A DNA stretch of 64,000 bases from Gordionus sp. m RMFG-2023 (taxonomy: Eukaryota; Nematomorpha; Gordioida; Chordodea; Parachordodidae): NCBI RefSeq assembly GCF_954871325.1, contig NC_088775.1, positions 15,229,561 through 15,293,560 of the forward strand. The letters are read 5' to 3'. Both the position numbers and the translations under genes were made by a program. Positions within the stretch are counted from its first letter, which is position 1, and every line of letters starts with the position of its first letter. The notes below the pieces were generated by a model. The model was not told where the DNA came from and did not search any database. It worked only from the letters and a program-made list of their open reading frames with translations. This document shows positions 1 through 12,505 of the stretch, piece by piece.

Positions 1-583
1 TCTGTGAGTGAATGATGAAGTTTATTTTTCATTGCCAGACAATTAATTATTATTGTGATCTTCAGAAATATATTTTCATTTTAAAGATTATTTTAATCTA
101 ATTATAATTAATTAAAATAAAATAATTATATTTGGCATAAAGTCAATATTCAAAATTAATTCCAACAGCAACAGTCGTCATTTTTATTGATTAATTTTAC
201 ATAGCCATATTTCTAAAAAATAAATTTATTTATTAATTTAAAAAAATTATATTTTAAATGTCTACAATTCCTGTAAAGTGCTGCAACCAATTTCGAATAA
301 AATCTCATTCAGTACGTCGATCTTATAGGTGTTTTATAGTGGATGATACAAGTGAATTCTAGCTTATCAATTAATCAAAAATTTGTAGTTCTTGCCGGAA
401 AAAATTTAAAAAATATTTAACAAATCCCATCTTACCTTTTACTTCTACGATCCCTATCACATTACCTTCTATTAATTTTAAGTAAATTATAATTGGTGGT
501 AAATTAGATAAGTTAACTGCAAACCAGCATAACTTTCCATTTCCTCCTTTAAAAGATTATAAACATTACATTGCACGAAGTCT

Positions 584-1427
584 ATGCAATCCACCTCAGC
601 CTTGCTGTTACTTGAGGAAATTCCAAATGTGTCCCGGCACTTTGGAACTCTACACTTATTGTTTGATAATAATGCCATAGATTATATAACATTTAAACAA
701 TGGTTGGCAGCTGACTGTACTACACTCGAAACTTTAACAAAGTCCGCCAACGAATTTGTGGAGTATTTGATTGAAAAATTAAATATTTTAATTCCTCGGA
801 ACAATCTTCATTTTTTAAGCCATTAAAATCGAATTTGAAGGATGGGGAATATCTAATATCCGATTTTGCAGAAAACTACACTTTTGTAGTTTAAGATCAG
901 GCTCAGGGTTTCCATTGGACTAATAATAGGCAACACTTCATCCATTTATGATTTATTACCGCGAAGGCGATATCATCAAACATTTAAGTTACGTGATTTG
1001 TCTCAAACACAATACTTGTTCCTTTCATTTATTTCAAATAAAATTAATTCTATTCTTGAAAGAAAGATTTGATAAGATTTCAATAATATTTTATTTTTCT
1101 AATGGAGCTGTCACCCAGTATGAAAACAAAAAAAACTTTGTAAACCTCTACAACCATTATAATGATTTTGGAATCAAGGCAGAATGGTATTTTTTTGCAA
1201 CTGCACATGGCAAAACTCCTTGCGATAGTTTAGGGGCAATTATTAAGAGACTGGCGGCTAGAGCAAGCCTGAAACGTCCTCATGAAAATCCTATAATAAC
1301 TCCTATTAACTTATATAATTATGCGAGAATCAATATCCCGGGAATTAAATATACATTTGTTAGCAACGTAGGATATTTAAGAATGGAAATCAATCTTGAA
1401 AATAGATTTTTAATGGCCAAACGTTAA
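584..1427 (+). pseudogene. Remnant of a repeated, uncharacterised animal transposon-like protein
   Basis: Coding pieces are at 584-826 and 948-1427, with weakly coding sequence between them (about 830-945). The second piece contains FYFSNGAVTQYENKKNF and DFGIKAEWYFFATAHGK followed by KRLAARASLKRP. From memory this matches a multicopy animal protein family with the pattern YFSDG-QYKN-NF, AEWHFFATSHGK, KR-ASL, usually annotated as uncharacterised. I infer a mobile-element origin from its copy number in other genomes; the window shows no terminal repeats for it. The frame is interrupted between the two pieces, and no start or upstream exon is visible. It is not a working gene here. Confidence 0.55.
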
Positions 1428-1429
1428 TA

Positions 1430-3078
1430 TGTTTATTAAAATATTAATTTCCCATTAATTAGCTAAATAAAGTTATAAATATTTTAACAATTATTTTCCT
1501 TCTAAAATAAAATAGCTAAACTTATGTGCTAAATATGACACAATGTCTACTAGTGATCTGCATAGGGCCTAATTTTTCTAACACGGCCAGAAAGATTTAT
1601 AAAATATATCCGGCCCGATCCCAAACGAATTTTCTTATTTGTTTCCTAAATTACCATACATTTAGTATAATATCGGATTTAAGCTATACTACTTATATTT
1701 AAAGTGTAATAATTTTTGGCCCAATACTCGTCCCAATCTAGGATTTTGTACAAATATTAAGAAATATAATGTTTATTTGTAAAAAAAATTTAAAAGAAAA
1801 AAAAGAGCAATTTTTATTTTATAGCCATTTCCGGTTTTTGGTAATAGACTTTTTTTCACAAAAATATTTTTTATGTCATATTAAAGAGCTATTTAATAAA
1901 ATTTAAATCATGTCTTTGGCGTAATTACATTTTGAGATATTTAAAATTAAATATAGTGTATTTTGGAATTTCCGCGTTTCTAAAGATGGCCATATCTCAT
2001 GAAGTAAGCTGAGTTGAGAATTAAAATTTTATATTTTTACTAGTTAGTGTATATACTACCATCATACAAATTTTTAAAAAAATCGAAGGGGGTCGGGTTG
2101 AGAATCGACTTTTTTTGGTTGATTTAATATGGAATACAACATATATATATAATTAATATTTTAAATTTATTTATATTCAAGTTGGTGCATGCGGTAAAGC
2201 ATATGCCTTTGAAACGGGAGGCTCGAGTTCGAATCGGGGATGGCAAAAAAAAATTTTAAAAAAATAATTAACATTACACTATATAGTCTCCTTAAATTTT
2301 AAATACATTATGGAGATACGAAAACGATCATCATGTGATTATGGAGATTATATATATTAGATTACCAACTGTTAATGTTACTTTTAAAAATAACTATAGC
2401 TACAACTACCTACCCAAAAATTTTGCTCCTCCACTAATTAGATATTGCTTAAAAAACAGCGCGCTATAACTATTAAATTTTAAATGTAGCCTAGATATTT
2501 TAATGGCTACTTTTAAAATTATGTTTAAATTTTTTTCCCTTAATTATGGGCGAATAAATAAAATACTGCCACAATTATGTATTTTTTTATAATCATAAAT
2601 TAAATTTTTATTCCAATTTGAAATATAATAATATCACATAATAAAGTATTAGATATACTATTTAATTTAATTTGTATATTTTGTATTTGCTTTTAAGAGA
2701 AGATGTTTCTCAAAGTTTTCATCTGCAATTAACACCTTTTTTTCACAAAAAAAACATTCTTTGCCAGATCGAATAATCTCTCTACATGAGAAATATTATA
2801 TTTAATGAAATGTGTTTTTAAAATAGGTAACTCTTTTATTATTGTGAGATCCTGTATGGATGATCTTAAAAAATTTGTTTAAGATATTCAATATTATTTA
2901 TTATCATTGTTTCTTTTTAGCTTTCACCTTTTCTGGTGATAAGTTCCTCTCTCTTTCAACTTTATTACTCATACTATCTATTTTTTATATTTCTGATCGA
3001 TTCCATTTGGATCTCCCACCAGAGTATCGCAATCGAGGGTCTCACACTATCAATATCGACAGATATCACACGCATTCC
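1430..3078. other. AT-rich intergenic stretch with one SINE-like head
   Basis: No gene is visible. It contains the tRNA-like sequence at 2179-2246 and a GC-richer patch around 1555-1745, where tgatctgca and ggcccgatcc resemble an arm of the CAGAGACCTGCAG hAT family. At 3001-3078 a motif beginning gatctcccacc-gagtatcg starts; it is repeated after the MITE at 3243. Confidence 0.4.
2179..2246 (+). repeat. tRNA-derived SINE-like head
   Basis: A box-A-like stretch (gttggtgcatgcgg) is followed about 30 bases later by a box-B-like gagttcgaatcgggg. The T arm folds: ctcga pairs with tcggg around a gttcgaa loop. No 5' acceptor strand matches the 3' side, so this is not a functional tRNA. An A-rich run follows at once, as in a retroposed SINE. 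It may be a SINE or a decayed tRNA copy. Confidence 0.45.
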
Positions 3079-3242
3079 TAGTGTTGTTAAACGGCTCGTT
3101 TTGAGCCGATTTTTTAAAACGGCCAACTCAATATTTTATCCAAAAAAATTATGCCTAGTCCTTTGCTGCTTCTATTAGCAACATCTTCAGGCTTGCATAA
3201 TATTTTTCTGGATGGAATAATGACGAGCCGTTAACAACACTA
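3079..3242. mobile_element. hAT-type MITE, family A, copy 1
   Basis: The termini are inverted: the left begins tagtgttgttaaacggctcg and the right ends cgagccgttaacaacacta. The flanking 8-mers cgcattcc and cgtattct match at 6 of 8 bases, as expected for an aged hAT target duplication. Each arm has its own small palindrome (ggctcgttttgagcc). At 164 bp it is shorter than the copies at 12506 and 45826, and it has no coding capacity. Confidence 0.8.
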
Positions 3243-3690
3243 CGTATTCTCACACCAAAGTATCAATATCGACAGATATCCTACCGGAGTACACCGGAGT
3301 ATTCTTATCGATTACATTGTAAGCTTGATCTCCCACCTGAGTATCGTTATCAAGTCCATTGTAGCTTGGTATACATTGTGCTTGAACGGCTCCCGAGGTC
3401 ACCATTATCCTAGCAATGGCCAAGAGATCTTTATCATCCTTGAATGACCCACGAGTTCAGCTGGCCATCTTATTTGGTTTATTGAACAAGTATCCTAGCA
3501 CCCGGCTGTCCAAGCCTGTCGGTGACAGGGGTGACATTTCTCAGCTCAGAAAATCATCTTATAATATGTCTCTACACATCCGTCATCGGAAAAACCAAAT
3601 TTTTAGCTCCTTACCAGAATTGAACCTGGGACTTTCGGTTTACAAGCATACATCATACACCACTAGACCACCCATGATCAAAAAATTCAA
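3243..3690 (-). repeat. Probable tRNA-headed SINE (minus strand)
   Basis: On the minus strand, 3675-3614 reads gggtggtctagtgg (box A) and then cccaggttcaattctgg (box B, with ccag/ctgg pairing), which resembles a tRNA head. About 370 bases of non-coding body follow toward 3243, with repeats of caccggagta and tatcaatatcgacagatatc. No A-tail or target duplication was identified, so the far end is uncertain. A + strand open frame at 3416-3715 crosses the region but shows no protein resemblance. Confidence 0.45.
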
Positions 3691-3967
3691 GAACACGAGA
3701 TTTTCTCTTTTTTAAAGTTGAATTTGAAGATGACAATATATATAATTCATGAAGCAAATCTACGGATAAGTTTAAGATCCTTAATGATTGAGTCCATCTC
3801 TAGTCTCAACCATGCCCAATTTTAAAAATTGGCAAGAGCATAGCAGCAATTATATTTTAATCATTATATATATCTTAAAATCTAAATTAAAAAATAAAAC
3901 TTTTTTATGGAACAAAAGATTGGCAGTATTCGAAACCATATCAATTTCGGGATAGTTGAGATGTGGG

Positions 3968-4785
3968 CAGGGATCCCAGCCGTAACGAGTATCGGTTCAG
4001 GTTCGGATAAAAATAAAGGTTCAGGTTCGGTTCGCAAAAAATAAAAATATCGGTTCGGTTCGAACCTCTAAAACCCGGTTTGAACGCTTTTATATTCAAA
4101 CCTACATTAGAATAATGTATAGGGAAAAAAAAATTTTATTTCATAATTAAAATAAAAAACACATACATAAAACCTTCTTTTTTTATTAATTGTACATTAA
4201 TTTATAAATATAACAAATAAATATCAATGATTAATGAACAATTACTTAAATTTTTTTTATTAAATCGCATAATTAATATATTTTCAAAATTCGTCTCACT
4301 TAAATTACATCTATAAAGAGATATATAAATTTAATTGTTGAAAAATATTTTTCCTCACTAACTTGGGTAGCCAGCACTGCCAGTATGATATCAGATTTGA
4401 TGTGTCATTTATAATACTATATGTAAATAATTTATATATTGGAATTAATTTTTCTCTAGGCATATAATTTATAGGCTTAAAATATTTAAAAAATGTTGTA
4501 AAATGGCAATATACAAAAGTTTATAAAAATTATGACTTACACTTATCAATCAAATGTAATCTTTAAAACAATTCGAATATAATTAAAATTTTTGCAATAT
4601 ACTAGTAATAACTTACACATTATTTTATAAGCATATAATTATGAAAATCGAACCGGTTCAGAGGCATTTTAGCGGTTCGGTTCAGGTTCGGCTAGAAATT
4701 TTTTAGCGGTGTAGGTTCGGTTTAGGTGGTAAAAAATACCGTTTAGCGGTTTAATGGTTCGGTTTAGGTTCGGTTTGTATCCCTG
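3968..4785. mobile_element. Non-autonomous hAT with GGTTCGG-repeat arms
   Basis: The ends are cagggat and atccctg. The flanking octamers gatgtggg and attgtggg match at 6 of 8, consistent with an 8-bp hAT target duplication. Both arms are filled with reiterated ggttcgg/ggttcagg motifs (about 3993-4090 and 4650-4775), inverted relative to each other. The 550-bp core is AT-rich and non-coding. Confidence 0.72.
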
Positions 4786-5456
4786 ATTGTGGGGGCTTAA
4801 AAACCTTGGACATGTAGATTTCTTCTTGGAGAATATCGAGAGCATTGACTAAAAGTTTTAATAATTTAGCAGATATAGACATTTGAATTTAACTGACAGA
4901 ATAGAATAATCGAGATTAGTTAAAATTAAACTTAAATATTTCCCGGAGCGTGTTCTACAATTTCTATCTCAAACTCCCTTTGATTTGCCTTTTCCTATAT
5001 AAAATATATAAATTAAATCCATAATTTATGATTACGGAAAAGATTTCATCTTCCAAAATTAAATAAATGAATTGATAGAAGTGAACGGGCGGACTGGCGA
5101 TGCCGCTGCCATATGAAATGATAATCCCATATTTTATTTTAAAAATTGCATATCAAAGCATACTTCTCCGTTTAATGACGATTTCCAGGTTTACCTAGGA
5201 TGGCCGGTTTTTTCTCTGATTTAATCATTAGGAAATTTTGTAGCGAGGTTTTTACAATTGAATACCCTTCCCTGACATCAATCCCTCTATTTGTGGTATT
5301 TTAAACCCCATCTAGGAGACGGTGATCCTTTCTAGACCCCGACCACAGGGAACCTTTTTAGACCTCCATTAGCCGCCGAAAGACGTTATCACTCCCCCGC
5401 CACGAGAAGGCTGAAGGTAGGATTTTGGGTGGATATCAATCAAATCATACTAATTG

Positions 5457-5660
5457 AACATAAAAACACACTTATTACAATTGCGCATAATATATTACAC
5501 ATAAAATAATATTAATTTCACATATAAATTATTACTTATTGCACTAAAAACACACTTATTACAATTGCGCATATAGTAAAATATATATTACACATAAAAT
5601 AATATTAATTGCACTTATAAAATTATTACTTATTGCACTAAAATATAAATACAATTCATC
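5457..5660. repeat. Tandem duplication, period about 91-95 bp
   Basis: The motif beginning aaaaacacacttattacaat, with attacacataaaataatatt about 35 bases on, occurs twice (from 5461 and from 5547), with a partial third unit after 5640. It lies in the left arm of the decayed hAT and appears private to this copy. Confidence 0.7.
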
Positions 5661-7264
5661 ATATTGCACATAGTATAAGACTTATTGATATTGCAAATAT
5701 AGTTTCCCAAATAGAATTTGAATTAGCGTTTATATAATTTTTAAGCTAATAAATCTCGATTTAACTTTCAGCCTTGGTCAAATAAACACATATTCGAGTT
5801 CTATTTGTATCAACAATTCTTTTTCAACTGGCATCAAAAAAAATGCTTTTAAGTATTGTGCCATATTTGCCTAGCTTATTTTTATAATTTTAAATTTACT
5901 AGATTCTTTCACAATTTACTAATATGTTAACAAAAAATAGATTTATGTAAGCAGTTATGTGCAGAGTTGAGCAGAAAGTTACAAATAGCGTTACGTTACA
6001 TAACATAACATCCATTTTAAAAATACAACGAAAAGGTTCTATAACCATTATATTTGTTTGTGTAACTTAAGATAACGTTTGATTTCGTCACCTTTATAAC
6101 ATTTTACTATTTTTTTAATATATAAATAATTTTTTTAATACATAAATATATTTTTTTAAATATATATTAAATAATAAATGTAATGTCTGATTGTATTCGT
6201 CAACAGAAAACAAGGGAATTCAATAGAACTGCAAATAGGATTTCTTCAATTTCCTGATTGTGGGATTTAGTTATGTATCTTTTTTATTTTCTTAAAAAAT
6301 GACAGCCATTGAAAAGTTATTATTTCAGCATAGGAGGACTTATTTTGGTAAAAGATAATTTTTTACAATTGTGTAAATAATTTAAAAACATTATCACTTT
6401 TTTATTTTAACTAGGGCTGTGCGGCCGATATTAAATATCGGATCTGATCATCACCGATATTTCGCGTTTTCCAAAAATATCGTATCGGGTGCAAAACTTT
6501 TTTAAAATAATTTCGGGCAGGGCCGGGCTTGAGATAAAAATTTGATTCTAGATGAATTAGCCAAATCTCAGAGAAAAGTAGACCTGTAATAAACCGATCC
6601 GATCTTTTTACTATTCTTTTTTTTTTGTTATTTTATGTTATGTATATTTATTTCACATTATTTTAATATTTTCTAAATAATTTTCTTTCAAACAATACAA
6701 ATGCACAACAACCCCCTAAATTTTATTAATTTTTTAAAGGTTTTTTTATAGAAATAAAAAGGAACACCAGAGTTTATTTCTTTTTAAATAATAACACTAA
6801 TTTTATTATTTATACTTTAAATAAAAGAATTTTTTTAAATATGGTATCTATTATGGAAATATTTTATAAAAGACAAAGATAATTTTTCAAAATGCGTTAT
6901 CTGCGGAATTCTAATTTCACGAAAAGGAATAATGAGAAATTCATTGATACTACTATTAAGTTAAGTTTACTATAAGATATTTATTTCTTTTTTGGTTTCA
7001 AATTAATACAAAAATTAAAAAAGTTAATAGCCAAGAAAAATATAAAAAAGTGAAGTATTTTTTTATAAACAATATCTAATAAAAATGATTGACATTATAT
7101 ATAAAATATATGTATAACATTATTTTTAACTAATTAAAACAACTACCAATATCCGTAAACATTTAAAGCGATTCCATTAGAAGAGCTAATACAAAAAGAA
7201 CGAAATATATGAGAAAAATGAATCAAATTTTTTAAAATAAGAGACCTGCTGAAAGTCAGCAATA

Positions 7265-8095
7265 TCAGCCATTCTTAATAAAACTAATATTTGGAAAAAT
7301 TCTGATCCTAAATCTATAATAATTTCTAAATTTATAAGGGAAGTGATAGCCTATGACCACCAACCGATTTCTATCTTGAAGGATGTCGGCTTTAAAAGGT
7401 TTTACATCATTTATGTCCAAATTATAAAATTCCCAATAGAAAAGAGTTATTCCGGATATATATGAAAAACTCTTCAAAATAATACAAGAAATTTTGGTTG
7501 AAGATCCTTATTTTTCCTTTACCCTAGATATATGGACTAGACATTTCGATCCCGATTCTCTAACATGCCACTATATAAACCAAAACTTTAAACAAATTAA
7601 TAGAGATTTAAATGTTAAAACTTTTAATGAGTCGCATACAGCAATAAATATTGCTCAACTTTTAGATGAAATGATTAATTATTGGGGTATAAAAAAACAA
7701 AATACATCTAATCATTAGAGATAATGCACCCAATATATCTTTGGACATAAAAAACGAGAAATTTCAAGGATTTCTTGTTTTGCCCATAGTTTGCAATTGG
7801 TTGCACGGGCAGCAATTTTATCACAGAGATGCATTATTGACATGCTTGCCTGGGTTAGAAAAATAGTAGGCCACTTATTCTTCTATTTCACAAAATAGTC
7901 TAAAAGAAATCCAAATTTGATTAGGTCTAACTAGACACAAATTAATCCAGGAGGTGCCGACCCGTTAGGATTCTACCTATTACATGCTCTAACAATTGAT
8001 AGAACAAAAAAGCACTTACAGCTGTTCATTATCATAATCCTAATTTGGGAAATCTCTCATTATATGAGTGGGAATTAGCAGAAAAGGTAATTGAT
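7265..8095 (+). pseudogene. hAT transposase fragment, left arm of the palindrome
   Basis: The + strand encodes EDPYFSFTLDIWTRHF at 7497 onward, the hAT stretch around the first catalytic aspartate (FTLDIWT). AQLLDEMINYWGIKK follows at about 7650, then the equivalent of RDNAPN near 7720. Upstream, EVIAYDHQPISIL (about 7343) matches the pre-catalytic region of hAT transposases. Several stops and shifts make it non-functional. The longer minus-strand reading at 7265-7477 is a shadow of this strand. Confidence 0.75.
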
Positions 8096-8128
8096 TTTCA
8101 ATTTATAAGCATCTCTTAAATAAAATTA

Positions 8129-9350
8129 TCATTTTTTTAATGTTATGTGGAACATTTTCTCATTGTCATTACCTAAGTTAACAATAAAATCTAAATTTAT
8201 TTTAAAAAATATAAAACCTGACGAATCCCTTTTTTTGACGTTGAACATTATTATCACCTTTAATAAAAGACTTACATGCAGTCCTGAGCTTTTCAATATA
8301 TGAAATGTCTTTTGGTAAAGAGAAATCCTTAATACGAGGATAATATAATGTTGCAATAAGATAATTGTCATCATCATAAGTATCAAAAAACCGAGTTGTT
8401 AATTGATTATTAATTGTATCCTCATGGTCTGCACACCTCTATCTGTGTCTCCATTAATCATTAATTTACTTTTCAGAATTTCAACAAAGGGTATAACATT
8501 GCTAATTGAATGATTCTTTACTTATTTCTTTTGTTACCCTCTGAATTTGTTCCAGAACATCAATTACCTTTTCTGCTGATTTCCAATAATGAGAGGTTTT
8601 CCAAATTAAACTCATCGATAATGAACAGCTGTACAGCCCTTTTTTGTTCTATCAATCGTTCGAGCATGTAATGGGTAGAATCCGAACGGGTCGGCACGTC
8701 TTGGATTAATTTGTGTCTAGTGTTAGACTTAATCGAATTTGGATTTCTTTTAGACTATTTTGTGAAATAGAAGAATCAATGGCTTACTATTTTTCTTACC
8801 CAGGCAAGCATGTCCACTATATGCAAAACAGGAAACGCTTTGAAATTCCCCGTTTTTCATGGCCAAAGTTATATTGGGTGCATTATCTCTAATGAGGTAT
8901 ATTTTATTTTTTATACCCCAATAATTAAACATTTCATCTAAAATTTGAGCAATAATTGCTGTATGCGACTCATTAAATGTTTTAACATTTAAAACTATTA
9001 ATTTGTTTAAAGTTTTGGTTTTTATAGTGGCATGTTAATGAGATATGAAAATCACCACCTGAATTTTTAGTCCATATATCTAGGGTAAAGGAAAAATAAG
9101 AATCTTCAACCAAAATTTTTTTAAGAATTATTTTGAAGAGTTTTTCATATATATCCGGAATAACTCCTTACGAAAAATATTTTCTATTGGGAATTTTATA
9201 ATTTGGACATAAATGATGTAAAACCTTTTAAAGCCGACATCCTCCAAGATAGAAATCGGTTGGTGGTCATAGGCTATCACCTCCCTTATAGATTTAGAAA
9301 TTATTATAGATTTAGGATCAGAATTTTTCCAAATATTAGTTTTATTAAGA
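8129..9350 (-). pseudogene. hAT transposase fragment, right arm of the palindrome
   Basis: Reading minus from about 9350, the same protein as in the left arm appears: FSFTLDIWT near 9090, NYWGIK at about 8925, LIRDNAPNI at about 8890. It continues past the mirror point to 8129 with TYDDDNYLIATLYYPRIKDF, a part absent from the left arm. It is fragmented and inactive. Confidence 0.72.
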
Positions 9351-10328
9351 ATGGCTGATATTGTTGGCTAACTTTCAGCAGGGCTCTTATTTTAAAATAT
9401 TTGATTTATTTTTTCTAATATTTCTCGTTCTTTTGTATTAGCTCTTCGAATGCTGTTTAAAGGAGTCTCTTTAAATGTTTACAGATATTGGTTTTATTAA
9501 AATTTCTCATTATTCCTCCCCATGAAATTAGAATTCCGCAGATTACGCATTTTGCAAAATTATTTTTGTCTTTTATATAATATTTCCATAATTTAGATAC
9601 CATATTTTAAAAAATTCTTTTATTTAAAATATAAATAATAAAATTGGCGTTATTATTTAAAAAGATTTAAAATAAATAAAATTTTAGGGGTTGTTGTGCA
9701 TTTGCATTGTTTAAAAGAAAATTATTTAGAAAATATTATAATAATGTGAAATAAATATACATAACATAAAATAATAATAAAAAAAAAAGTAAAAAGATCG
9801 GTTTTTTATAAGTATCGGCCCGATCCGATAATTAATTTCTGTACAGTCCTAAATAACATAAATAATTATTCATTACAATGCATATTTACCAATCCCATAT
9901 AGCCCTTTTAACAAATTTGAAAGACTAAACAGGAACAAAAATGATTTTATTTGAAAAATTAGTCCTTTGTTAAACGAATGTTTTAAATTGATAAATTTTT
10001 TTTATTAAATTAGACAGTAACATATTAATAAATTAGTTTTCGTTTCTTTATTATACTACTTTTTATTTTAGATTTTACAGAAAATGAATCATTAAATTCG
10101 ATATCGCATTTTTCTATTTTTAATTATGTAACAAATAACTTTTTTGTAGCTGTTACATGTTATAAATAAAGATATCATAACCGTTAGCTTTTTTTTGAAG
10201 TGATGATGGTGACTTAGGTTATATTTCATAATGGTAATCAACCATTAACCTTTATAAAGTAACATGCCAACTCTGATTATGTGCATATCTTAGCATCAAA
10301 AATCTCATAGGTACATATTAAGCATTAA

Positions 10329-11100
10329 TTACTTGTTGGAGTTATTATTATCTTGCAATATTTCAATATTTTTTATACTCTCTATTACAAATATATCATC
10401 AATATTATTTTCATTTAGCCTGACTATTAAATCTTTGTAAATAAGGGCAAATGAAGACAATTCATGTCGTAATTTGTCACTGAATACATTTTCTAATTGT
10501 GAAACTTTCTTCAAGGTCAGAAATATCTTAGATATTTATTTTACAAATATTGCTCATCATTATAAGCGCTTTATTCGCCAACAATCTTATGACTGTCAAA
10601 CTATTTATAATTTGATCAATTGTTGGACTATATCCTTTAACAATATTTAATAGGATCTTCGAGCGTTCATATTCATCACTATACATCCTCCTTGTTAGAC
10701 TTATTCGATTTTTATCACTTCATTTTGTATCCATATGTTATCTGACAGTTTTAAATCAAGAATATTTTTATTTAAATTTGTAGCCATTTTTAGATCTTTA
10801 TTTCGAATGGATGAGAAGTTTATAAAGGATACATGGCATTTTTAATCATTTTTCAAGCTAATAAATTTATCATTTTTAGTGAAAATATAATGGGAGCCGC
10901 CCCATTATTTCGAAAAATCTAAAATTTAACGTTTTAAATTTTCTCAATTAAAGATTTAGTCAATGATAAGGTTGGTTTTTGCCATATAACCATCGGGAGT
11001 AAGCTCTCTTTATCATATAAATATCTAGTCTTTTTCATGTGCCCACCACCTTGTTTCATATATTTTTTGGAGACTTAGCAGCCTCTTTAGCCAGATATAT
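10329..11100 (-). pseudogene. Amino-terminal transposase remnant of hAT copy 1
   Basis: The minus-strand frame at 10514-10329 (LRHELSSFALIYKDLIVRL) and scattered pieces to about 11100 match the corresponding minus-strand region of copy 2 (63420-62700; KFHNELCSFASVFKDLI). The sequence gtgcccaccaccttgt at 11040 matches gtgcccaccacctta in copy 2; on the minus strand it encodes a WWA motif beside the zinc finger. It is broken throughout. Confidence 0.6.
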
Positions 11101-11651
11101 TATTTACGCCAAGATCAACTGCTGTCTTATACTATATATTTCCAAACTAATAGTTTGCTACCTATTTTTCTTTTTAAAATTAAATTTCTAATTTTACCTA
11201 GAATAGCAATAATAACTTATTAATCGTTTTCTTTGACATAAAATTATAGAGAATTTCTTCCATTGGATTTTGGTTCATCGAGAATTTTAGCTTTCCTTTT
11301 CTACTTTGGCTCCTAAAAATACCAAGAATAGCCTTTTCTAAATGGTATCTAATCGTTTTATCATTTTTTGTTATGACTTTTTATATCATCTCAAGGAAAT
11401 TCCAATGATTTTATTATAATTTCAAAATTGATAAGTGTTTCATTGTGATCTGATCCGCTGTAGGATTTGTTTTCCTAACAACTGTATTATCTCAAATATG
11501 CATATTATTATTATGGATATTATTGCATTTATCATTTTAAAGCTAATTGAATTCTTTATATGAATATGATAAGAAAAAAATTACAAAAATCGACATTTTC
11601 TCGTGGCCTCATGGGCAAAATGTTCACTTGGTTATGGCCAGTTCGCCACTG

Positions 11652-12505
11652 GAATTGAAGCGATTTGTTGAAATAATTTTAATTTTTTAAAATATTTCCA
11701 TTTTATTTAAATAAAATTCATTTTATTCATCATTTTTTAAAATATTAATTAATATTTTTTAAAAGTAGCTAAATTAGTATCTAATGTTTAACTATAGCAA
11801 AAGACCAATTTTTTTATACCAGTCCCCAAAAACTTATATAACTGGGATTCGAATTCTTCTAATTTTATATCAACGAGAGGGAGATTTTTAATGTTGAAGA
11901 GTCTGATTTGACCGGAAATGTATTTCAGCGTGTAGAATACTTACCCTCCTACCATATAAAATAAATTTCAGACAAATTTTGCGATGAAATTTATGTGATT
12001 TATATAAAAACGGATATTAATTAAGAATATTTTAGTAGATCTGGGCAAAAGAAATTCGTAGTTTGCTCTATTCATATTGGATTGCATTTCCGGTCAAATC
12101 AAATTTTTTTAAATTTAAAAGTGGCCCTCAGTAAATGAATTAAAATTGAAAGATTCAGAATCCAAATGGATTCATATATCTCATAAAAAAGAAGGAAAAG
12201 AAAGTGCTTACTTTTAATATATTTTTCCCTAATTTTTAGTTTTTTAAAAAATGAAGCAAAAATAATCTAAAATAATATACGATCAATGCAGGATTTATTG
12301 ATAATACTGATTTAATTTATAGTTATTTTAAAAAACTATTTCCAGCTTAGGCTCATACCCGAATATAAAAAAAAATCACGATTTTTGGACGAAAATAATT
12401 TTTTGGCATTGTAAACTAAAACTCTGTTTATTGGAATTTTTTTTAAAAAAAAACCTTCATTTTTCTGCGTTTTATATTTACTTGATATGAATGATTTCTC
12501 GTGGG
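11652..12505. other. AT-rich spacer with a 17-bp inverted repeat
   Basis: No gene is seen. A perfect 17-bp inverted repeat, tgatttgaccggaaatg, lies at 11904-11920 and 12085-12101. It could mark an old 200-bp MITE, but the repeat does not extend outward. Confidence 0.45.

Larger units (their letters stand above)
6412..9851. mobile_element. hAT element rearranged into a long palindrome
   Basis: The outer ends are tagggctgtgcggccgatat on the left and a degenerate acagtccta on the right. They belong to a family whose other copies end tatcggcacagctcta (36632) and taggattgtgccgatatt (50539). About 6595-8095 reappears inverted at about 8560-9815. The transposase therefore reads + in the left arm and minus in the right arm, and both amino-terminal sides face outward. 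The left arm has about 230 extra bases (roughly 6945-7145), so the arms are unequal. The spacer 8100-8560 holds the downstream part of the right-hand copy's transposase. No target duplication was found. Confidence 0.85.
5084..11651 (-). mobile_element. Decayed hAT (TTF/DUF4371 type), copy 1, with a nested insertion
   Basis: The left end (acgggcggactggc) and right end (gccagttcgccactg) match the cleaner ends of copy 2 (57344-63936; CAGGGGCGGACTGGC). The minus strand carries the same transposase remnants in the same order: the amino-terminal part right of 10300, and a carboxy-terminal hAT dimerisation piece around 5930-5764 (on the minus strand, FSKFKIIK and later PVEKELL). The 3.4-kb palindromic hAT at 6412-9851 interrupts it. 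I could not define its target duplication. It is strongly decayed. Confidence 0.72.

Noticed and set aside
2179-2246. Functional tRNA gene
   Set aside because: The T arm and both promoter boxes are visible, but no matching acceptor stem exists and an A-rich tail follows.
7265-7477. Minus-strand 70-residue open frame
   Set aside because: It is the antisense of the hAT transposase pre-catalytic region; the + strand carries the recognisable protein.
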